Below are positions 1 through 13,854 of a stretch of 64,000 bases of DNA, one piece after another (position 1 is the stretch's first letter; each line of letters begins with the position of its first letter). The notes under the pieces were generated by a model. The model was not told the origin of the DNA. It did not search any database and was given only the letters and a program-made list of their open reading frames with translations. The position numbers and the translations under genes are program-made. Origin of the DNA: Opisthocomus hoazin (taxonomy: Eukaryota; Chordata; Aves; Opisthocomiformes; Opisthocomidae); contig NC_134434.1 in the NCBI RefSeq assembly GCF_030867145.1, positions 372,001 to 436,000 of the forward strand, given 5' to 3'.

Positions 1-3000
1 AATAGATCTGGAAGAGTGCCAAAGAGTATCTTGTTGCCTGGCCTAAGTCGTTATCATTTTTGGTGGTATTTATTAAGCCTCTTGGTGCACTTTGAGGCTG
101 ATTTAGAGTTCAAATATCTGCTGAAGCATAAGAAAGCTGATTAGAAAATAAACTTTCCCTACAATGTAATATTTTCTTTTATAAAGATAAGTGTACAGGG
201 TAGTTAGCTTTGATGTTAAGTAAGTTTTCCTGTGGGACTTTAGTTGCATAGCAGGATTTAGTTTTGCTGTTTGAGTTATCAGAATACTCAAATTCTTCTG
301 GTTTTCACAGGGAATTAGTACCTATAAACACTACGCTCTGAGCTGATGAAGCCAATATGATCCTTCTAAAATCTCCAAATCATTCTGTAACTTTAAAGTG
401 TTCTGGGCAGGATTACATCCTCCACAGCAGTATACCTATACATGGGAAAGAGAAATGTAACCAATTCCCCTGCTGACCTTTATCTTATTGTGTCTATTTA
501 AAACAGGAAAAGCATGCCCATTGGCTCAGCTAATACCTTAAATGACTAAAAGACACCCTGCTATTCCCAATTCCTGACTATTTCCTTGTTTACTTCCCTC
601 CTGGCTAGCAGTAGCTTGCATATATATTTATATATGTACGCAAATTTTCAATTCCAGATAGATCTTACCCAAGGAAACAAAACAATCTGGGTAGCTCTTC
701 CCAAAGTACTGCATGGTTAGGTCTATGGAAGGACTGAACCATCTCACGCCCACCCCGCAATGTTCCCTGAGGTGGGTGATTACTGGAGCGTATTTACTGG
801 GGATTTCCCATATACGAGCAGCCCAGCTGACTCAGACGCTGCTTCCCACTGGAATGCTGAGTGCTCCAGCACCCAACAGGTGGGTGTCCTTGTCCCAGTC
901 CAAGTGCCCTGAGCTGACCTAGCAGCAGTGGTTCTACTCTTTCTCCCCTGTCTTGCTAGTGCAATTATTTTTAATTTAATCCCTTACTGTGTAGGCTAAA
1001 GAAAAATGCTTTGCTTTACATAAATAGTGGTTGATGGGGTGGAGCATAATGACGAGGGAGGTACATGCGCACGCTAGTGAGCTTCTGCCCAGCTGTGTAG
1101 GGCACCTTCCTGGGTAAGAATATGTTAGAGTGGGATATTAGTGTGGGCCAGCACTGTTGCAAAATCAGGTTCTTACCTGGTGCCACAATGGGAAGCCCCA
1201 CCAAGGCCTCCGAGGTCAGGCACTCAACCTTCAAGCAGTTGTATGAGGAAAATGTAACTGAGACTCATCACCTAGGTTCTGTTAGAAACTTTTATTTACC
1301 TTGCGGAGTTATTGTCTATTGGTAAGAATTGCTGCCTTTAAGCTAGATGATAGAAAATGTCTAATGTAACTTTTTTTAAATGTGTATATATGTTATCACT
1401 TTTGCATCTTTCAACCACTATACGCAGAACCTCATAACTTGGTTAATAGGACTGGATTTACATTGGTCTTGAGCAGTGTTCTCAGCATAAGAAAGCTGGA
1501 AAGCAAATGCACTTGGTAGAGACTTTGAGGGAAAACACTGATGTTCTAGGTCTGTTTGAAGTGAAGGTGTTTAGTGCCTTAATTAGTTACACCTAGATAT
1601 CTCCCAGTTTCAAAGGTACCTTAAAATACATATAAGACTTTTAGGGATTTAAAAAATCCAGTAGATCCTTTAAAGCCCCTTAGGAACCTGGTGCTGTTTT
1701 GAGCATCTGCATCCTCAGGCACTTCTGTGAAATCTGCAGTTTGCCATTAGATTGCAGGGATCTGGGCGAGGTGGAAAATGAGCTGAGTCTGGAACAACTG
1801 AACATCCTGGTGTGTGTCTGGAGTTTACTCCAAAATGCTGAAGACAAATGTTGTTTTATCAATTCCTGGCACTCCAGGGAGTAAATACGGTCACCTGGAC
1901 CTGCAGGAGTTGGACTGACAAGAGCCGTAGGCCAATGGATCTGGGAGTCACTCACAGAACTTCTCAAAAAGCTGGGGCAGATCCTGACTGCAGGGTCTCG
2001 GAGCAGTATTCCCTGTGCTTCATTAGCTATGTTTGGTGCACGTCCATCTGGCGCTTGTAGAGATCCAGCTGCTTTCCAGGGGTGAGCAGCTGACTGGTGA
2101 GACAAAATGGCAGATACACTATAGCAGTATGTGCAGATAGTTGTTATTTCAAATGAAACGTTTGGTTTTTATTTGTGAAATATGTTCCTGAGCAGATAAA
2201 AGGATTTCTCTGTTTGTAGTGAGGCTTGAGCACTGTTTACTGTAGAAGGGAAAGCTGAGAAAGGCCTTGTTGTCACGCAAGGCAGGAGGGATAACTGGAG
2301 AGTTAGCTTTTGCCTTGGCTGATGTTTGTGGGAACTGTGCTGTGACTCAACTGGCTGGCATTGTACCTAGGCTCATCTGCCTGAACGCATGGGGAGCAGC
2401 GTTGCTTCCTCTGCATGAACTGCTCCAGTAAGAACTGCTGAGGAAGGTGAGGCGCTAATGAAGAGCAAAATTCCTTCCAGTTCCCCCCATGAAAAAGGTG
2501 TACCCTAGCCCTTCGTCTCACCATGTCACTGCAGGTTGACGTGTCCTCTCTCATTACCCTCTTGCAAGAGTTGTCAACCATCACTGTAACAAGAGGAGGC
2601 TGCGGAGGTGTTGGCTGTTGGCAGCCCTGAGATCTGAGCTGCTGGTTCACATGGCCTCTGGGGCAGTGTCCAGGGGTGTGTTTTGGCATGTGCCCTACAG
2701 CCTGGACCTCTCCCGAAGATGGTAGCCAACAATCCTTGTGGTTTAACAGACAGACATGTGGTGGAATTTTCATTATGAAACATGTAGTTTTGGGAAAGGA
2801 ACTTACTTGCAAGAGTGACTATTTTGGAATGAGTCAGTAGATCCACATCAGCACAAATGTGAGGCGAGTGGGAATAAGAATCCTTCCAGTCTTGTGTAAA
2901 ATCTCAGCTCAATTTATGTTACAAATACCAGAAGCTTGCAGAGGCATTTACAGAGATACAGTCCCTGTGTTTTAAGGGAAGGCAGAAAAAAAGTCATTGT

Positions 3001-6000
3001 AGAGTTAAAAATCATCTACCAGCTTTATTACATGGAGGAAACATGGCATGGGATGAAAGAAAGAGCTTTATTTGCTGTTGAAGATGTTCGATTTCATGTG
3101 GTAGACAACATCCAAAAATATGAAGTCACTTCCAAAAAACACAGCTGCTCTGTGAGAGCTATGATTTCCATATGACTGGGTTGTATGAGAACATCTTGGT
3201 GGCAGTCTCAGGCAGGAATGTCGTCATGAACACTGCTGAACTTGAGACGACTGGATTGTTTTTCTGGTAGTATTTAGTGACACTATTTTGTAATGCTAGC
3301 CTTTTGGAAAAAAGATATTCCCCCTGAATTAGCACATTACAAGCTTGTTTAATGAATGTTCTGCCTTTAAGACATGGGATTAAACAGACAGTTGTATTGC
3401 TCTAAAACTTTTATAGATTTGATTTATCTTAAAAGGTGTATTCTAGCTTAGGCTGTTGGCAAACTAAAGAAATTACTGGATGAAATCCTGGGAATGGTGT
3501 TTTGCTCAGGCTCAGTTTAGAGGGCTTTAGATGAAGCGGTGTGATACTCTCCCAAGAGACCATTGCTGTAGGAGTAAAACTCTTGAGTGTACTTCAGTGC
3601 TACTGAAAGTCATTAGCACTTGGCATTGACTTTACCTTCCCCAGCATGTTTTTGTAGCTGCACAGTGGAATCTCACTCTGAGGTATCAGGCAGTATTCTC
3701 TTCCATTTGAATGCTAAATTCTGTAATCATAACATTTATGTTTTAAATCATTTGAAACAGACCTGGTATTCAGGTTTCACTGTAGGAAAAGAAATTTTTT
3801 TGCCCTTCACTCTTGCAGTAAAAGAGCAGTAGGATTTTTTGTCTTTAGACACTTGTGTTAAAACAAATTTGTCAGTCACTGCTCTGAAAGATTGATCGAT
3901 GACTAACAGGACTGTGTCCAGCTGCCTGTGAGGTCTGGGATGTGCGAACCCCAAAAGAGCCTAAACACACTCTGTGTGTGGGAGAAGAGCCTCAGCTGCT
4001 GTGCAATCAGTTATGTCGGCAGAGATGGGACATTCCAGAACTACGCAAATAAATATACCAAAAATGAGTAACCGAGTGAAGGTGGTGAACCTGTTTGAAT
4101 GCAATGTACACTCAAGCAATTAGGAGAGGAGGACTGGTGTGAGCTGTCTAGTTTCAGTAACGTGTTGGGTCAAGAAGTGTTTGAAGAGAAAAGAATGACT
4201 GCTGTGTTCTTGCGGGGATGTAGTCAGCCCAATTAAGTATGGTTTCTTAAATTTCTGACAAGTCTGTATAAACAAAGCTTGCATGGACTGATCTGCAGCT
4301 TACAAGAGGTCATTGACTTGCATCATGGTTCAGCAGAAGTAAAAATTGAGCTAGAGGTACTTAAAAGGTGGAAAGCTTGATGCTCCCGGCTTGAGTAGAT
4401 ATTTGGATTTTGTGGGGGTCACTGAGCAGGCCTTCCCTGTGTGCGGTTTCCATCAGATCACAGTCCACGACTGGTTTGTTCGGGCTCGGTACACCATGAT
4501 AACAACTTCCCCTGGAGTTATATATGTAGGCAGGTAGCGCAGAACAGTGTTATTTGCCATAAATCTACAAAGTGATGTCACCCAGCCTCTGAGTGAGTGA
4601 CTGCACAAATCTCACTTCTGAGCACAGAGTGTTTCAGAGAAGGCATTTGAGAGGCAATGTGGGATGCTCTTGGGTTTTTCAATTTATGTATCAAATATGA
4701 GTGACTTAAATGTTCCAGGCTTAGACCAGAGCCATAGACAGTTGTAAACACTCTTTCAGTGGACAATGCTAGCTTTCTGTTCATGTTTTATTTCTCTCCA
4801 TCCTCCCTTGTCTAGATCCAGTGTTTGCTCACGAGGCTTCCTAGTTGCTGGGCTTATATCAATATTCAGATTTTTCCCTTCATGCGAACAGACAACTTGA
4901 GAAAAAGTTAATTTACCCTAGATTCCCTAGGATCTTGGGAATTCCTTACAGACCTCAAAGGACTTTAGAGCTAGCTCATAGGTGAACAAAATGTTTCAAT
5001 TAGAAAGGTTATGTTATGAATGTAATCCATGCAGGGCAAGAAACAGCCTGCTGCACACAAATGCCTGAGCTGCTTCCTTCTGTTTCTTGCCTCCTCTTCA
5101 AACTGCTAGAGAACTTTCCAGCACATGATTAGCTTCTCATGGAGAGCAGTTTGTATCTTAATCTCTTTATTTTTCATTTTTAAACCAACGTTCTCTGATT
5201 TGCCTCATCAAATGTAGAAATTGTAACAATTCAACAAAGATGTGGATGTGGGCTCACTGGACGCTTGTCCTCTGCAGACAGTGTGCTGCGTGTTCAGTAG
5301 CATGCCTTGGCTCACAAACTTTCCCAGCAGGAACCTTATAATGAAAGGGTTATTGAGCAAGAAACAGAAAGATTTAAACTAAAGTCACTCCCGACTGAAC
5401 AGCTGGCTTTGTTTTTAATTTGTGCTATCAAGAAGGGATGAGGGTGTTGGTGGGAGGAAAGCTTTCCCTCCTCTCTGTAGAGGACATCCATGACCTTCAG
5501 GTGGTTAATCACAGCAGTTTACTGCTCACTTCTAATGCCTCCCCATCTGTAACATCTCTGCTTTGAAAAGTAGTAAAGTGCTTTAAAATCGTGATTAATT
5601 GTGAATTTGACTGCCATTCCCTCCCCAAAAGAAGCTAACCACAGCCAAATAGAGAGAATAAACGGATATTGGAGCTCAGTGTTAGAGGCAGAGCTAGAGA
5701 CCAGGACACAGCACTCTGCCTCACTTTCTTGATGAGCATATATTTTTTTGGAGGCAGAATGTTTGTGTCAGGATGGAGGGGAAGGGTGGAAATCTGGGGA
5801 TGGAACTGTACTCGCCAGCTCTTGCCATGAATTAATTGTATTTGGCTTGCCCAGCAAGCATTCATTGCCTTGAGAGAATACAAACAGAATGTTGCAAGAC
5901 TGAACTATCCCAGCTCCAGCTGTGATGCTTCCTACCCCAAGCATTCCAGCAAAAAAATCGTGCTCTGCCCTTGATGGTTTTTTTGAAAGCACTTTATAAA

Positions 6001-7604
6001 AGCACTAATGATCTTGTACTTGATAGATGCCTGTTGCCACTCTATCCAGCCCCAAGTTCTCCCCTTCTGTCTGCAGCATGTCCGGTAGAGGCTGGTTAAC
6101 TCCTTCACCTCCAGATGTGGCCACATTTCATACAAGATCTGAAGTGGTGTAAAGGTCACAAAAATATGGAGCTCTCTAACATGAAAGTTGCTCTGTTAGT
6201 GTTGGGTATATCATTAATGTTGCATCTCTTATCAAGTGCTGCCACACTTCTTGCATTCAAAGCATTGCCATGAATTCCTGATATGCAGAAAGGTCGACAC
6301 TTCCCCAGCAAACATATTCCTACTGCTTGGGGGTCTGAAGGTGGCTGGGCAAAGGGTTGAAATCTGCCTGCGCTCCTCAGGGTGGGAAGGGGGTCCTGGC
6401 TCTTCTGTCCCTTGCAGATAACAACAGTTCAGACAAAGAGGTAAAGAAAGTAAATCATTTATCTTGCATTAAAGCTACTGCTCCTGGGTGACAGCTGTTT
6501 TCCTTCTGTACCCTATAATACAAGCAGCTTCAGAAAGAAAAACTAAAAATCCCACTGAAAATGCAACAGAGGATTTCCCATGGTGGGAAAGGGAGAGGAA
6601 GATGTTCAGGCTTCAGGCTGACAGAAATCCTTGATTTATCAAAAGAATAGGAGAAGGTGGTGTTCTCCTTTGGGAGTCCTCTATACCTTTGAATTGCTTT
6701 AGGCTCAAAGCTTCCCCTGCTACTGCGCTTACATTACTGGCCCTTGCCTGGCTCAGCTAGGGTAGGGGTTTCATTTTAGTAGCTCTCAGCTAGAAACCAT
6801 GTACCTCAGTCCTTCATACAGCTGTGGCTTTCTGAAAACTTAGTTTGAATGGATGGCTTCTCCCAAGGAGCAAGTACTACCTTGTTTATCTTGTCTCCTC
6901 TTTTTGTAGGAATGATGTTAAAGATGTGCCTTCTCTGTTCAGAAAGATTTTCCTTCTTTCTTTCTCTCTTGGCCTCATGTCTGATGCCCTGAACTCAGAA
7001 AAACTGCATGCATGGCTTGTAGCACCTGGTCTTCCTCTTAATGTACCGGGCAGTCAGATTCCTACGGGATGCAATGTTCACGCAGTGTTTTTCACCTGGA
7101 AAAGTTGGATGATAAATGAAAGTCAAACTCAATAAGAGGAAAGTGTCTGTGCTCCCAGGTGTGGCACCCATGTCTGGTACGGGACATTTTGTTGGCAGCT
7201 CCTGTGTCCCTGAGGCTGCCTTCCATGGCTTCCTTGGAAACAAAAATCCAGGGACCAAAACCACAATGGGCGCCCAAGCTGCTTCTGGCTGCAGCAAACC
7301 TGGGTACAGTGGGCTCCAGGAACTCAGAGGCTTTGTAGGCAGATGGTAAAGGAGCAGTTTTGGTCCTCGCTCATCATCTAGACCAGAGCTGTATGTATGC
7401 TATACATTCAGCTGGAAGAATTGTCACTGATACTAAAGCTAGCCTGCCTGTGATTAATGGTGAACAGGCAGTACGAGGGGAGCAGCCAAGTCCATGCTGC
7501 ATGTGACTCCTAACCCTGGTACCTGCAGGAAGCCTGTGCTGCTACCTTACTTCAGCAAAGGGGCTTTAAAGTTGTGATCTGGATGATTTGGGTATGATTG
7601 GACT
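1..7604. other. non-coding, gene-poor stretch
   Basis: No reading frame here resembles a known protein, and none is longer than chance would give. Base composition is mixed, with AT-rich blocks (for example 120-300, 610-660 and 3290-3440) between more neutral sequence. A minus-strand splice-donor-like site occurs near 1171-1180 (CAG followed by GTAAGA in minus-strand sense), but the short frame in front of it is not recognisable. I see no RNA gene and no clear mobile element. Confidence 0.6.
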
Positions 7605-7883
7605 TGTGATTTGTCTGACAGGACAAGGGGTGATGGCTTCAAGGTGAAAGAGGGTAGATGTAGATTAGGTATATGGAAGAAATTCTTCACCATGAGGGTG
7701 GTGAGGCCCTGGCCCAGGTTGCCCAGAGAAGCTGTGGCTGCCCCCTCCCTGGCAGTGTCCAAAGCCATACTGGCTGGGGCTTTGAGCAGCCTGGTCTGGT
7801 GGACAGGGTCCCTGCCTGTGGCAGGGGTTGGAACCAGATGATCTTTAAAGTCCCTTCCAACCCAAACCATTCTGTGATGATTT
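7605..7883 (+). mobile_element. CR1 LINE, truncated 3' end
   Basis: This is the 3' part of a chicken-repeat-1 (CR1) non-LTR retrotransposon in sense orientation. Visible landmarks in order are the GGACAAGGGGTGATGG block (from 7621), the AGAAATTCTTCACCATGAGG block (7678-7697), the GAGGCCCTGGCCCAGG and TTGCCCAGAGAAGC blocks (7703-7733), the GGCAGGGGTTGGAACCAGAT block (7820-7839), and the terminal TCCCTTCCAACCCAAACC and ATTCTGTGATGATT (7853-7883). The reverse-transcriptase region is missing, which is usual for 5'-truncated CR1 copies. The left edge is approximate. The short reading frames across it are not genes. Confidence 0.93.
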
Positions 7884-10800
7884 TGGTGTCTAGATTGGAG
7901 GATGGGTGTTACACCCTTGTCTCTTGAGGTCCGACAGCCTCATGGGGCAGGTACATGCCCTCCCAGCATCCATGCTCACACCCAGAGCCTTGAGCCATCT
8001 CACTTTCCTCCCTTGGCCTCTCCAGAGCCCATCCCACTTCTATATAATAAATAATTTGGTTTCCCTTGCCTTGAAAGGAAAAGGGCTGAGGGCTTCCTAA
8101 AACCAATTGGGCAAATTGTTTATTGTGCAAATTTCAATAAGGGTTTTAAAAAGGAAGTGGTCTGTAAGCCCTGATAAACATTGTGTAGTAGATAGCAGTA
8201 GGAAAGGGTTGCGGTTCCATCTGAATGTATACACAGACCTGGATCTCTCATGGATACGCAAGAACAATGAATTATATATCATGTATTTTAAGGCTGGCTC
8301 CTGGGCTGTGGACCACCACCTCCCAAAACCGCTGGCACCGCTGGCCGTTGGGGATGGGGCACTGGGTTGGTGAGACCTGCCTCTGACCCGGGGCAGCAAG
8401 AGTGTGAGTTCCTGCTTGTTAGATAATAGTTAGTGATGCTAATTGTTGCAGCCGGCTCACCGGCAGAGACAACTGCTCCTTAACAGTGCAAAAAGAGGGT
8501 GAGCATTGAATGGGGAATAAACACAGGCAAACACTGAGGCCCAGTTTGAGCTGGGTCTCCTGTGTGCGTTTGCCGCTCTGCAGCCTGTAGCTGGCTCTCT
8601 CCTCACACACCTCCAACAGATTGAGAATCGTGGCTCATAGCTTATGAATCCTGAACACAATTTTTTTTTGCCTGACCAGGGACTATTTACATAATTATGT
8701 GCTTGAAGAATTGGGTTCCAAATAAAGACATAATTTTAGCTATAAACATACATTATCTTTCTTCAAAGCGTTAAAAACTTCCACAAAGTAAATTTCTAAC
8801 TCTACTAGGCTGAGTTAGTGTGTGTTTAGAAACTTGACCCATCTTTTCTTCATTGATTTTTAAGTGAAGTTACAGCAGGAAAAGTTCAATATTAAAATTA
8901 AGTATAAAATGAATGTCACCTACGAAAGATTACCCTTTTCATGTTGTGAAGAAGGATCATGGTACTTGGCCTAGTGGTTATATTCTGAGATCTGCAAAGG
9001 TTTATTCCAGCAACTGCCTTTTTAACAAAATCATTTGTTTCTCATTAAAATGTAAGTAATCCCTTCCTGTAACTGTTATCTCAAAAGGAGAAAAATCCAA
9101 ACCTCTATACAAAAAAAACTAAATCTGGAACTGGTGTGGCCAGAGCAGAACCTGCTTTGGAAGATATACGAGAACCTCACAGGATGTTGACTTGTATTGG
9201 CCCTGGAGTCATTTATATAATAGTTTCACTGTCATATCAAAAATGATACATCATCTGTAGCTCAGTGTTTTCCCAGTGTTGCTGAGAAATCCCTGGATAC
9301 TGGTCAAGTTCTCTTGATAAATGAAGAGAATATTTGGTGTGCTAATATCATCCTAACATATCTTAAATAATGAAGTGCCTGCTCCTGTGAACCCATATTA
9401 AAGAGCTGCCCTTCACTGTGTGTGCAGCTCCACTAATTCTGGTGAAAAAGTATGAACAGAAACGACTCTTGTGAGTAAAGCTGTGTGGACTCAGGCACAA
9501 ACGTTGCTTTTAGAGAAGGATGAAGGTGTGTCTGATGCAGCTGCAGAGGGTCACGGTGCAGATCACAATGAGGTAATAGGAAGCTCTGTAGTTTCTCTTG
9601 GTCCAGATGAGAGAAGTGTTTGTTTAGGAGTGTCCTCCCCAGAGCTGGGCAGCAGCAGAGTCATAACACTTAACTTGCATTTCGGAGGTAGAGCTACAAT
9701 TCTCCTGGGGTAGAGGTGGGAGCATTGCAATCAAGGCTCCTGCCCTCAGCTTGATAGGAGAGGTGGAGGGGAAATGGTTTTCCAAGTCACTGCTAGGAGC
9801 TCTGTATTTTCATGTCAAAAAGGCAGGCTTGACAGATCACGCTGCCAAAGCATTGGCTGGAGTAGAAACTCCTCCTAGCCTGTTTTGCAGACAGGAGATA
9901 CTAGACAGCTGCACTAGCTGCTTCGGGATGAGACTTTTTCTGCTTTACAAATTCAAAGTGTTCTGAGGATGCCTTTGCACATCAAGATGCTTCAGTGGAG
10001 TTCCACAAAAGCAGTTACGATCCAGAGACAGGGCAGCACACAGGGCCCAGCTGCTGCAGTGCACAATACCCAGTTAAATGTGGGTGTGAACATCCTCTTG
10101 TTTGAGGAGTTCAGGGATCTGCTGGAAAAGCTGGGGAGGAAGTTTTGCTATCACTAGTGTACTAGCAAAAAAAACAGGATCAAGACACTGAATAGCTTAT
10201 TAGGGCGCAAAGGATATTATGGCAAAGCAGGGATTTCCATGTCGCCTGCATCCCAGTGCGGCAATGTGGCCATGAGGCAGCAGGAGAAGGGAGCAGCAAA
10301 GTGCTGCCATCTCACGCCCCACTCTCTGAGTGCTGGCAGGATTACATCCTAAACCCCAAAGGATGACTGCAAGCCCCAGACAACTGTTTGTTGTGGGGTT
10401 GCTACTGGAGTCTGTGGTATAAGGGAGTTTCTCAGGCATGTTGGTGAGTCATCTGATACAGGAGGAGTCCAAGACAGCAAGCTACATGTTGCCCACTTGC
10501 CCAGCAGCCGATCCTGGATGGTGGCTGCTATTTAAATCTACAGCAGAAGTGTCAATGCATCTGTGACATTTTTTTTTTAAAGATGGCTGAGGAGACCAGG
10601 AGCTGACAAATGATTCTTCCAGTTCTCCTGGCTAATTTTGGATTAGCTGCATTTACAAACAGGTGCTGACACATCCACAGGTCCCAAAATTCCTCAGTGT
10701 GTCTCTCTGGGGTTTCCAGCACCCAAACCTGTGGAGCAGCAGAGAGCACTGAGATTGGGTGCGTTGGTGTTCCATCCTTTGCAGCGTATGTGTGCCACGT

Positions 10801-13800
10801 GTCATCAGGCTCAGTTTTAAATGCCTTCTTGGTTGATCTCTTAGAAGGAAGCTAAGCACCTTCCTCCCAGCTTCTCTCTTCTCCCTGTGTTGTTGGTGTA
10901 AACTGTGGATTTTGCTCAGTTCTGGCCTGGTGCTTTATGTAAAGGTGCCCAATACACCCAGCAGCTTTACCCAGCAGGGAATTGTGTTGGTCACAGCAGA
11001 GCCTGTGACAACAGAAACGACTGTGAGCGCAGCCTGTGCACTGCTGTGTCAAGCTAGTGGGAAACTGCATGTGGTGAAATGGCTTTTACCACGATGAGGC
11101 ACGTCCAGGAGGAGGCAATCTTCTTGTACAGATGCACAAGAGTCCATTTCTCCCCAGGGACTCTTTGCTGCCAGGAACCGGCACCCACTGGGGAGCCGAG
11201 GACTGCGTCAGCTCTGCTCAGGGCTTTGCCCCAAGATGGAGCAGGAGCACAGCACAGCCAAGGGACATTCAGCTGCTTGCTCAAACATCCCCTGCAGTCT
11301 GCTGCCAAGGTGCACGTCAAGATGCCATATCTGCAGCCATTTCTGAGACCGTGTTTATCTCTGAGGCATTTCCAAAGAAAATACTCCATTTCCCCAGCTT
11401 TGTGCTGGCACAGCTTCTATGGAAAGGGAAAATGAAAAACAGAGCTCTTCTTTGGAGAGCTCTGGTGCAAACTACAATGCTGTCCAATGCTTCTTGTCCA
11501 GCTCGGGGCTTGTGGAGGCAGTCACTTTTGGTGGCTATGGGCCAGCATTTACTGAGCAGCTGCAATTAATGTTGTTTTCTTTTCCCTACTGCCTCTGTGC
11601 CAGTGCTTTGTCTCAACCTGCATGAGGGAAAGGGCAATCAGGCCACTTGGATATCCCTGGATCTCACCTCAAAACACTGAGTGAGAATGAGCATCATCTC
11701 CCCAGGGTGAACACCAGCAGATCTCTCGGCATAGGGAGAGGCATGGCTGGAGTGGCAGCAGTGGACTCCATCAGTTCAGAGCGGTGTCCTGGGAGACCAC
11801 AATGTAGTGGGACAATCCTGGAGACCTGAATGCAAACTGGCAGCCCATTTATGCAGAGGAAAAATTTATATTGAGTTATCTCTGAAATTTTTCTAAGTTC
11901 TCAAGCAGTCTGATAATTTCTCGGCTTCTATCATGATTCTCATGGACACCCCTTTTTTAAGTCCCTATAGAACCACAGCAACTGCAGCATTCACAGGTTT
12001 GTCAGCCCTTTCTCCTGAGGGTAACAGCCTTGCATGCCGTCTCTCCCACAGGAGCCAGCACCCTCCCCAGGCTCCTGATGCTCCTCTGTCTCCCAGCATG
12101 TAGCATCAGTTCAGTCTCTTGAGTTCAGCACAGTGATGTTACCAGTGTAAATGGCAGGAAAAAATGCTTCAGTGGCTTTTCTAAAGAAATGTAGTCTGAA
12201 CAACAGGACACTATTAGAAGTTTTATACTTGACAGCATGTGGTACTGAAGTATGCCTATTCATCAGTCTTTGACTTCCTGCATTGCTTACCTCAACCATA
12301 CGTAAGTAATATTGGTGTAAGGCCAAAGATATGAACTAATCTTAAATCAGCTCTAACTTCAAGTACAAATCTAAGTAGAAAATTTTAAAGGTGAGGATGT
12401 GGATAAGAATTCAGAATTTCAGGAAAAATACGATGTCTTTGCCTAGCTTGTTTTCCATGCGCTGTTACTGGATATTGCTTGAAGGAGTCTGAAGAATAAC
12501 AGTGCCTTAAATCAACATGCTATCAAGTAACAACACCACAGAAAACAGAGCTCCTCAGAGCTGCTGCAGGCCTGAGCTGCCCTGGGAACTGTACAAGCCT
12601 AAGAAGTCAAAAGCACTGACCTGAATAAGAATGAGACCATTTTGGGCAGCTGAAATTTAATGTGGAGCCTGAATAAAAGGCCTTCCAGTTCACTGAGAGT
12701 AAATGTGTGTAACTTACTGTTTCTTGGCTGAAATCGTGGTGTTAAGAGCAGGCGGCAGCAGCATTACACAGCACGCTTTTCATTACTGATGTCAATTTTG
12801 ATACAGTCCCAGTGGGACTATAGAAAGCTCTGCCCCATTATGTTTCAGAACAATAAGATCACTGCAAAAGAAAGACACCAAAGTGCAAACGTGCCAAGCT
12901 AATTGCTTTCCAACTTCAGCTTGAGCAAAAACATTCAGGAACGAGCAACCTCAGATCTTGAGATGGACAGAATCAATACTCAGATCTGTGTGATGTGACT
13001 TTTTATGGCCTTTCTTTATACCCTGCCTTTTGCAAGAATGATGTATCATGTTTCTGCTCTCCTGAAATACCATTACATGTGTGTGTTGGAGCCCTGCTAT
13101 TGTGTGAGCACTGAATACCAGCAGCACATAGTAAGGGGCATTGTGGGATATGATGCTGATCTGTCAGGTCCTGTCTCCAGTAGTGGCTGCTGATATGAAG
13201 GTCTAAGATTGACTTTTAGTGATGTTTGGGTCAAGATGTGCATTTATAGCCTGCATCTCCATGACTTGCTTTCTAGGATGGCACAGTTGTTAAGGAAGTG
13301 CTAATGTCTTAGTGCCTTGACTTCCAACAGCCACAGGGTTTTACTAACTTAAGGGTAAGTTTATGATTAAAAGTCAGACCCCTCTTTCTGTATCCATTTT
13401 CACAGGGAAGTTAACCATGAATGAGCAGGACTTAATTAGAAGGTGTTTAACAACTCTAAACTGTGAGTTGATCCTGAATAGCCAGGTGTTGATGTGGGGA
13501 GAGCCACCAGCTGCAGTGAGCGTTGCATTGGTCTCTTTCTTTTGAGTGGCTTGGGACAAGCACTTATAGTTTCTGTCAATAAGAAAGTAACCAATGGGAA
13601 AGATATAAAAGCTTTCTGAATACAAGCCGTCCTCATTTAGCTATATCATGAGGGTAATAAATACATCAGAGGTGTAAGCACCAGGGAGGAAGAAGAGCTA
13701 TTTAAACAGGACAATGTTGGCACAAGAACAATTGAGTGTAGGCTGGCCGTAAATATACTTGGGGTGGAATTTGGAAGAAGGTCTCTGGCCATCAGAGAGA

Positions 13801-13838
13801 ATTTCTTTCAGTTAAAGGAGTGTGGGGAAAAAAACTGA

Positions 13839-13854
13839 TTTTTTTTTTTTTTTT
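13839..13854. repeat. poly(T) run, T16
   Basis: Uninterrupted run of 16 T. No recognisable SINE or LINE body lies on either side, so it is listed only as a homopolymer. Confidence 0.9.

Noticed and set aside
1016..1234. Minus-strand frame ending at a donor-like CAG/GTAAGA
   Set aside because: The frame lacks an ATG at its start, resembles no protein, and has no convincing acceptor. A lone donor match is expected by chance several times in this window.
7611..7927. Overlapping frames of 76-107 codons at the CR1 copy
   Set aside because: They lie in the CR1 3' end, downstream of where the reverse transcriptase would be. They are not host genes and not intact element proteins.
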